In this document: positions 23,421-28,482 of the stretch, piece after piece
How positions within the stretch are numbered: the first letter of the stretch is position 1
How the letters are laid out: each line of letters starts with the position of its first letter
Source: Chrysiogenia bacterium
Lineage (GTDB): Bacteria; JAGRBM01
DNA length: 28,482 nucleotides
Reading direction: 5' to 3'
Assembly: GCA_020434085.1 (NCBI GenBank)
Contig: JAGRBM010000258.1
Coordinates: 1-28,482, forward strand
Translations under genes and position numbers: made by a program
Notes under the pieces: generated by a model
The model's database searches: none
What the model saw: only the letters and a program-made list of their open reading frames with translations
Told to the model about the DNA's origin: nothing

Positions 23421-24209
23421 GTGAATATTGTTGTCCTCGTCAAGCAAACGCCGGACACCGAGACGAAGCCCAAGATCGCGGGTGACGGCAAGAGCCTTGA
23501 GACAGGTGACGTGAAGTGGGTGATGAACCCTTATGATGAGTTCGCGGTCGAGGAAGCCCTCAAGACCAAGGAAAAGGCCGGCGGCGAAGTGACCGTCATC
23601 AGCGTCGGTCCCGATCGTTGTGTCGAAACCATCCGCACCGCACTGGCCATGGGCGCCGACAAGGGCGTTCAGGTGTGGGACGACTCTCTCGCCGGAGCCG
23701 ATCCCTATGTGACCGCCAACGTGCTGGCCGCTGCGATCAAGAGCGTCGACGCCGACGTCGTGTTCGCGGGCAAGCAGGCCATCGATGACGACGCTGCCCA
23801 GACCATGAGCCGCGTTGCCGAGATCCTCGACGTTCCCCAGGCCAACATCGTCGTCAGCCTGGAGATCACCGGTGACGGCAAGGGCGCTACCTGCAAGGCC
23901 CAGCGCCGCGTCGAAGGCGGTGAGGAAGTCCTCGAGTTCACGCTCCCGGCACTTATCTCCGCCGAGAAGGGCCTCAACGAGCCCCGTTACGCTTCGCTTC
24001 CCGGCATCATGAAGGCCAAGAAGAAGCCCTTCGAGAAGAAGAGCCCCGCCGATCTGGGCGCTGATGCCGCCGCGCTCAGCGTCAAGCAGCAGGTCGTCGA
24101 GGCCAGCATTCCCGAACAGGCCCGTCGCAACACGATTCTTGACGGCGAAGTCCCCGCCGCAGCCGCGGAAATGGTTCGCCTGCTTCGCGAGGAAGCCAAG
24201 GTCATCTAA
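23421..24209 (+). CDS. etfB: Electron transfer flavoprotein beta subunit
   Basis: A 262-residue subunit of the soluble heterodimeric flavoprotein that carries electrons from acyl-CoA and other dehydrogenases to the quinone pool through ETF:quinone oxidoreductase. Typical features are VLVKQTPDTE at the N-terminus, MNPYDEFAVEEAL, VISVGPDRCVETIRTALAMGADKG, ADVVFAGKQAIDDDAAQT and a C-terminal helix ending VRLLREEAKVI. The start is GTG at 23421 with AAGGAGG 8 bases upstream. etfA follows after 44 bp with its own ribosome site. The two genes share one terminator after etfA. Confidence 0.96.
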   Translation: MNIVVLVKQTPDTETKPKIAGDGKSLETGDVKWVMNPYDEFAVEEALKTKEKAGGEVTVISVGPDRCVETIRTALAMGADKGVQVWDDSLAGADPYVTANVLAAAIKSVDADVVFAGKQAIDDDAAQTMSRVAEILDVPQANIVVSLEITGDGKGATCKAQRRVEGGEEVLEFTLPALISAEKGLNEPRYASLPGIMKAKKKPFEKKSPADLGADAAALSVKQQVVEASIPEQARRNTILDGEVPAAAAEMVRLLREEAKVI

Positions 24210-24253
24210 AGGGGCCGCCCCTTTGGTGACTTCTTGGAAGGAGATTTAAGAAA

Positions 24254-25240
24254 ATGGCAGAAAAAGACGTTCTGATTTTCGCCGAACAACGCGGCGGAGA
24301 AGTGAAGAAGATTACCCGCCAGCTTGCCACCATCGGCAAGGAGCTGGCTGAGAAGAACGGCGGCGCGCTGACGGCCGTCATCGTGGGCAAGGGCATCGCC
24401 GGTGTCGGCGCCGCTCTTGGCAAGGTCGGCGTGTCCAAGACCTTCGTGGTCGAGGGCGACGACCTCGAGAATTACTCGACCGAAGGCTACACCAACGCGG
24501 TATGCAAGGTGATCGAGGCCGAAAAGCCCTCCATCGTGCTCACCGGTGCCACCGCCATGGGTCGTGACCTGGCTGCCCGCGTGGCGCAGCGCCTGAATTC
24601 CGGCCTCATCACCGACTGCGTCGGTCTTGAGATCAACGGTGACGGCAAGCTTCAGGGCACGCGCCCGGCGCTTTCGGGCAAGATCCAGCAGAAGGTCGTG
24701 ATTCCCGAGGGCGTGCAGATCGCCTCGGTTCGCGCCAACACCTTCCCGGCGGCCGAAGAAACGGGCGGCGATTGCGAGACCGCAACCGTCGACGCCGGCA
24801 GCGCCAACATCCGCTGCAAGGTGGCCGAATTGCAGACCAAGGCAGGCGCCAAGGCCGACCTCACCGAAGCCGAGCGCATCGTCTCGGGCGGCCGCGCCCT
24901 CAAGAGCGCCGACAACTTCAAGATCATGGAAGATCTGGCCGACGTCATCGGTGCGACCGTGGGTGCCTCGCGCGCCGCGGTGGATTCGGGCTACGCCCCG
25001 CATGAAATGCAGATCGGTCAGACCGGCAAGGTCGTGAACCCGGAGCTCTACCTGGGCTTCGGCATCTCCGGCGCCATCCAGCACCTGGCCGGTATGCGCA
25101 CCAGCAAGGTCATCTGCGCGATCAACAAGGATCCGGATGCCCCGATCTTCAAGATCGCCGACTACGGCATCGTGGACGACCTGTTCAACGTTGCTCCGGC
25201 GCTTACCGAAGAGTTCAAGAAGCTTCTGGCCGAGGGCTGA
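24254..25240 (+). CDS. etfA: Electron transfer flavoprotein alpha subunit
   Basis: A 328-residue alpha subunit that binds FAD and pairs with EtfB. The N-terminal domain starts with [26 protein letters not shown]. The C-terminal FAD-binding domain shows [74 protein letters not shown] and ends [27 protein letters not shown], the conserved signature. AAGGAGA precedes the ATG at about 9 bases. It lies 44 bp after etfB. A strong terminator 30 bases after its stop ends the unit. Confidence 0.96.
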   Translation: MAEKDVLIFAEQRGGEVKKITRQLATIGKELAEKNGGALTAVIVGKGIAGVGAALGKVGVSKTFVVEGDDLENYSTEGYTNAVCKVIEAEKPSIVLTGATAMGRDLAARVAQRLNSGLITDCVGLEINGDGKLQGTRPALSGKIQQKVVIPEGVQIASVRANTFPAAEETGGDCETATVDAGSANIRCKVAELQTKAGAKADLTEAERIVSGGRALKSADNFKIMEDLADVIGATVGASRAAVDSGYAPHEMQIGQTGKVVNPELYLGFGISGAIQHLAGMRTSKVICAINKDPDAPIFKIADYGIVDDLFNVAPALTEEFKKLLAEG

Positions 25241-25269
25241 TCCCCGGTCCGATTCGAATTGAATCAATG

Positions 25270-25302
25270 AAAAGCCCCGGTCCGAAGGACCGGGGCTTTT
25301 TT
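25270..25302 (+). terminator. Rho-independent terminator after etfA
   Basis: A perfect 14-bp stem (25270-25283 with 25287-25300, AAAAGCCCCGGTCC) closes a 3-base loop and runs into TTTTTT. It begins 30 bases after the etfA stop. The stretch to 25371 shows only a ribosome site (AGGA, 8 bases before the next ATG). Confidence 0.95.
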
Positions 25303-25371
25303 CTTGCGCGCGCTCTCGCCTAAAGTAGTGCGGTCAGGTTCAGCAGGGATCGAATCCGAAAGGAATCAGCA

Positions 25372-26571
25372 ATGGGGCGGTTGCTACTGATGCTCGTGTG
25401 TCTGTTGCCGCTTGGCTGTGGCGGGGAAACCCTCGTTCGGGTCGTGCCCGGCACGATTGAGCCCGTCGCGCTCTCCCAGCCCCTGTTTTCGGCGAGCGGC
25501 ATTCCCGGCGCGCTCTTTGATGAGTGTTCGGGCTCCAACGCAACTTTTTGTGACGGCGTTTTCGACTCCCTCCCGACAACCCGCTTCATCATCAACGTCG
25601 CCGGCGATACCGACAACAACGATCTCTATGGCGTGACGGTCGATCCCGACGGCGGCGGGCCGATGGGCGCGTGGACCTGCTACGACAACAGCAACACCAG
25701 TCCGCTGAGCAACACTCTCGTCGCGGCGAATATCATTGCGAACATCAACGACAACTCCTCGGGATGCGAGGTGACAAGCTGGGTCCAGGCAAAGGCCGGC
25801 AGCGTCGTCGTGCAGGCCCTCTCAGACACGGTCGAGCTGGGAACGAACATCATCGTCGGGGCCGGCGGCAATGCCGGAACGATGGGGCAGGTCGCGGTGA
25901 CCAGGGAAGATTCGGACGCGCTTGCCGTGCTGCTCGATTTCGTGGAGCTACCTGCCGCGCAGGAAATTCTCGACTGCCATCTCGGGATCGCATCGGCGGG
26001 CATGGCCGAGGGGGACTGCGCCGAAGTGATTCTGGAACTGGAGCCTGGCGCCGATACTTCCTTTGAAGATCGCGCCATCGTGCAGGCCGCCGGGTGCGGA
26101 AACGTTGCGCAGGGCGGGATTGTTCGGCTGCTCAGCGAATTGACCGGCACATCCGACGACGCGGGAAACCTGCAGCAGGCGCCGGGCTACACAAAGCGCG
26201 ACACACTCTCGTTTGAAGACTGCAGTTTCACCGCCGACGTGGGCGTTGCCGGAGGCAGTGGCGCAACAACGACGACGCTCTCGGGCAGTCTGGTCTGGAC
26301 CGAGACTTTCGTGGATGAACCCAACGTGTCAACGCCGGCGACCCTCTCGCTCACAGGCAGCATCGGAATCGATGGCGACCTCGACGGCAACGCCGCTACC
26401 ACGGGCGATCCGCTCTGGGAGGGTGGCATCGATTTCGACGTGCTGCGAAGTGACGATGGAATGAGCGTCACGGACTCGGGCGGTGCCTGTATGGGCGGGC
26501 TGCTCAATGCGGGGGCGGATGATTGCGCGGTCGGCGGGGTTTTTGTGCCCGCCGCGCAATGGCTCCCCTAG
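25372..26571 (+). CDS. Secreted or lipid-anchored protein of unknown function
   Basis: A 399-residue protein exported to the envelope. The N-terminus MGRLLLMLVCLLPLGCGG is hydrophobic and ends in LGC (Cys16), a probable but imperfect lipobox (Pro at -3). The mature protein is rich in Gly, Thr, Asp and Ser with short hydrophobic strands, like many beta-rich extracellular proteins. It has about ten further Cys (for example DECSGSNATFCDG, WTCYDN, SSGCEV, LDCHLG, GDCAEV and ACMGG), suggesting disulfides. Acidic runs such as DTDNNDLYG, DPDGGG and DGDLDGNAATTGDP could bind calcium. No domain is recognised. The ATG at 25372 has AGGA 8 bases upstream. The stop TAG shares CTAG with the stop of the convergent kinase. 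Confidence 0.78.
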   Translation: MGRLLLMLVCLLPLGCGGETLVRVVPGTIEPVALSQPLFSASGIPGALFDECSGSNATFCDGVFDSLPTTRFIINVAGDTDNNDLYGVTVDPDGGGPMGAWTCYDNSNTSPLSNTLVAANIIANINDNSSGCEVTSWVQAKAGSVVVQALSDTVELGTNIIVGAGGNAGTMGQVAVTREDSDALAVLLDFVELPAAQEILDCHLGIASAGMAEGDCAEVILELEPGADTSFEDRAIVQAAGCGNVAQGGIVRLLSELTGTSDDAGNLQQAPGYTKRDTLSFEDCSFTADVGVAGGSGATTTTLSGSLVWTETFVDEPNVSTPATLSLTGSIGIDGDLDGNAATTGDPLWEGGIDFDVLRSDDGMSVTDSGGACMGGLLNAGADDCAVGGVFVPAAQWLP

Positions 26572-27878
26572 CGTTTTCGAAGGCCTCTGCCGCACCAGGG
26601 ACAATTGTCCCAGTAATCACGCAATACGCCGTTGCCGCAGCCCGGGCAGCGCTCGCGGGTGCCGGCGACTTTCCATACACGCCGAACCTTTGTCTTGCAC
26701 CACGGACAATAACGCATGTGGCGCATCAGCTCGCCGCCACATGCGCTGCAGTTGGCCTCATAGTGGCGGTCGGAATAGGAGCGATCACTGACGGGACCGA
26801 TCGCCGCTCCGTGGCACCACGCGCAGTAGGTCCAGTCGAGTTTTACGCCGCGCTTACAACGTGGGCAGTGCGCCGGAAATCGGCTGGGTCCCTTGTATAC
26901 TGCGCGCCGAACTCCGCACCAGGGGCAATTCTGCATCTGCTCGGAAACCGGACCGCCGCACTTGGAACACTTGTCGCGGATTTCGAGGTCCTTGCGATGT
27001 TCGCGCAGGAATTCGCGTTCGCGCATCTGCTTCCAGTTCTTGCTGTTGCCGTTGGGACTCGTTTTCTTTCGAGCCCGGCGACGCTGTCCCGCGGCAAAGC
27101 GAAGGGCCGCGGGCTTGAGTCGCTGAAATGCGGCCAGCATCTGCATGGCGTTGGAGAAGCGCTTGGAGTCGTCGATCTCGAGCGCCTTGCGAAGAAAGTC
27201 GATGAAGCCCGGCGGGACCTTTGTGCGAAGGCGCGCCATGCCCGGAAGCGGCCACTTGTAGGGCCAGCTCGGCAACTCTCCCGAGAGCATCTGGTAGATC
27301 ACCAGTCCGGCGGAGAACACATCCGAGCGCACGGAGGGTTTCCCGAGCGCCTGCTCGGGTGCCATGTAACCCATCGTCCCGGCGCTGGTGCCTGTCTTGG
27401 TATGCAGGTTGACCTTGGCCACGCCAAAATCGGTGAGACGCAGAATGCCGCCGTGGAAGAGGATGATGTTGTCGGGTTTTACGTCGCAGTGAATGATGTG
27501 ATGGGCGTGGGCATGGGCCAGCGCGGCGAGCAACTGCTCGGCATAATCCAGGCAGGTCCGCGTAGCGATGCGCGAATCCAGCCGCTCCTCAAGTGTTTCT
27601 TCGCCCAGCGGGTAAACGATGATGAACTGGCCGTCGAGAATCTCGGCATTTTTGATCGGCAGAATGCAGGGATGGTCAAGTGTTGCGACGATGCGCGCTT
27701 CCTTCTGGAAGTCACTCAATACCTCTGACTTCGTCCAGCTTTCATGCGGCACCTTGATGGCGACGTCGATTCCCTCGATGGTGTCATAGGCTTCATAGAC
27801 GGAGGCAAAGCCGCCCTCGGCGAGGCGCCGACGGATTCGATACTTTCCAAGTTGTTGGCGAGCTTTCAGAGTTGCCAT
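26568..27878 (-). CDS. Ser/Thr protein kinase with four C-terminal zinc ribbons
   Basis: A 436-residue protein. Residues 13-255 are a Hanks-type kinase: glycine loop LAEGGFASVYEA, ATP-binding Lys42 in VAIKV, Glu60 in the C helix, catalytic loop HCDVKPDN (Asp132), DFG at 150-152 and MAPE. The usual Arg before the catalytic Asp is Cys131 (non-RD kinase), so activation-loop control is probably unconventional. A basic linker (265-303) leads to four zinc ribbons, each two CxxC pairs: Cys 304/307-318/321, 338/341-352/355, 377/380-391/394 and 411/414-426/429. The second pairs read CPWC or CAWC. There is no membrane span, so it should be cytoplasmic. A UbiB-like gene lies 45 bp upstream on the same strand. 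The ATG at 27878 lacks a ribosome site. Confidence 0.9.
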   Translation of the reverse strand: MATLKARQQLGKYRIRRRLAEGGFASVYEAYDTIEGIDVAIKVPHESWTKSEVLSDFQKEARIVATLDHPCILPIKNAEILDGQFIIVYPLGEETLEERLDSRIATRTCLDYAEQLLAALAHAHAHHIIHCDVKPDNIILFHGGILRLTDFGVAKVNLHTKTGTSAGTMGYMAPEQALGKPSVRSDVFSAGLVIYQMLSGELPSWPYKWPLPGMARLRTKVPPGFIDFLRKALEIDDSKRFSNAMQMLAAFQRLKPAALRFAAGQRRRARKKTSPNGNSKNWKQMREREFLREHRKDLEIRDKCSKCGGPVSEQMQNCPWCGVRRAVYKGPSRFPAHCPRCKRGVKLDWTYCAWCHGAAIGPVSDRSYSDRHYEANCSACGGELMRHMRYCPWCKTKVRRVWKVAGTRERCPGCGNGVLRDYWDNCPWCGRGLRKR

Positions 27879-27923
27879 TGAGAGCCCAGGCGCGGGGTGC
27901 TTCCCGGCGCGGATCTGCTGGAT

Positions 27924-28482
27924 TTAGCCGCCGGCAGCGCCGGCCTGCGCGCTGGGATTGTAGCGCTTGCTGACCGCCTGCGCGAAAAACTTTCGGCCCT
28001 CCTGCTGAAAATCCAGGTCCGGGTCGAGCAGCTTGGCGATCCCCTCGAAGACGATCATGGCGATGATGGTGGTGGCGAAATTCGGGTTGCTGCGCAGGCC
28101 GTGGCGGCGCTGGATGTCGAAAATAGCCCCGGAGAACTCGCTGACCTCGAAGTCCCCGGCCGCCACCGAGGCGTTGCGGGCCACCAGATCGACCACTTCC
28201 TTCTCGAAGGCCTCGGGCTTGAAGCTGCGGGCCTTCCAGGTAGACCCCTCCATGATGACCCGGGCGCACTCCTTGCCGTTGCCCGTGACCAGTCCAAAGA
28301 AAAAGTCGGTGTTGTCCTTGAAGTCCGAGTCCGAGAGCTCAGCCACCAGCCCAAGGTCCAGAAGGACGAAGGTGCCGTCCTTGAGAAAAAAGACGTTGCC
28401 CGGGTGCATGTCCGCGTGGATGAAACCGTCGCCGTAGATCATCTGGAAAAAGGAATGTGCCGCCGTGAGGGCCGCGCGCTGC
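27924..28482 (-). CDS. UbiB/ABC1 (AarF)-type kinase-like protein, C-terminal part (truncated by window)
   Basis: The frame is open through the window end at 28482, so the N-terminal part is missing. The visible part has the characteristic catalytic stretch FIHADMHPGNVFFL, then FVLLDLGLVAEL (the DFG-equivalent) and a helical C-terminus. Proteins of this family are atypical ATP-binding kinases that support ubiquinone synthesis or other quinone and lipid metabolism. The HAD-HPGN motif is intact, so ATP binding is likely preserved. The last 10 residues are Ala/Gly-rich. Forty-five bases separate it from the zinc-ribbon kinase downstream on the same strand. Its start and any membrane segments lie outside the window. 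Confidence 0.92.
   Translation of the reverse strand, partial: QRAALTAAHSFFQMIYGDGFIHADMHPGNVFFLKDGTFVLLDLGLVAELSDSDFKDNTDFFFGLVTGNGKECARVIMEGSTWKARSFKPEAFEKEVVDLVARNASVAAGDFEVSEFSGAIFDIQRRHGLRSNPNFATTIIAMIVFEGIAKLLDPDLDFQQEGRKFFAQAVSKRYNPSAQAGAAGG

Noticed and set aside
23319-23424. 34-codon frame as a real gene
   Set aside because: No ribosome site and no family resemblance; kept only as a low-interest observation because of its overlap with etfB.

Overview
The window looks like chromosome from a G+C-rich Gram-negative bacterium. Lipobox-bearing lipoproteins, an Mla-type phospholipid transporter, an outer-membrane barrel, FtsEX with an EnvC-like activator, and ETF genes all point to a diderm. 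The block ftsE-ftsX-envC-ctpA-(divergent polysaccharide deacetylase), the TetR regulators and the eukaryote-like Ser/Thr kinase would fit a deltaproteobacterial-type lineage (Myxococcota, Desulfobacterota and relatives). That placement is inference. Coding density is high. I see no tRNA, rRNA, CRISPR array, IS element or phage gene.

Layout. (1) 1-341: the 3' end of a diguanylate cyclase on the + strand, closed by a strong hairpin terminator. (2) 405-4234, minus: three tandem paralogous alpha/beta-hydrolase lipoproteins spaced by 4 bp; the middle one has Gly where the catalytic Ser should be. (3) 4440-7521, minus: an unknown protein, a translationally coupled TetR regulator and a large ABC exporter permease without a visible ATPase. 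(4) 7715-9753, plus, divergent from (3): a small membrane protein coupled by an ATGA overlap to a GMC oxidoreductase. The intergenic region carries a TetR-like dyad. (5) 9744-13083, minus: lipoprotein, MlaE, MlaF and MlaD (phospholipid ABC transporter), the last with four internal repeats. (6) 13130-18371, minus: FtsE, FtsX, EnvC-like activator, CtpA protease and divergent polysaccharide deacetylase, a division/peptidoglycan remodelling module. An outer-membrane barrel gene lies just upstream at 18390-18995. (7) 19126-22245, minus: a conserved unknown protein, chorismate synthase, an MBL-fold hydrolase with its own operator-bearing promoter, and a stand-alone ThiS. (8) 22288-25302, plus: a TetR/FadR-type regulator with an apparent autoregulatory site, a 334-base leader, then etfB-etfA and a strong terminator. 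(9) 25372-28482: a secreted protein of unknown function convergent with, and sharing a CTAG stop with, a Ser/Thr kinase carrying four zinc ribbons. A UbiB/ABC1-type kinase is cut by the window end.

Much of the content concerns the envelope: lipid transport (Mla), division-site peptidoglycan cleavage, lipoprotein hydrolases and an outer-membrane barrel. The rest is lipid or redox metabolism (GMC oxidase, ETF, TetR regulators). The least familiar items are the three-hydrolase lipoprotein array with a dead middle member, the zinc-ribbon kinase, and the two TetR-type control regions at 7536-7553 and 21992-22337.
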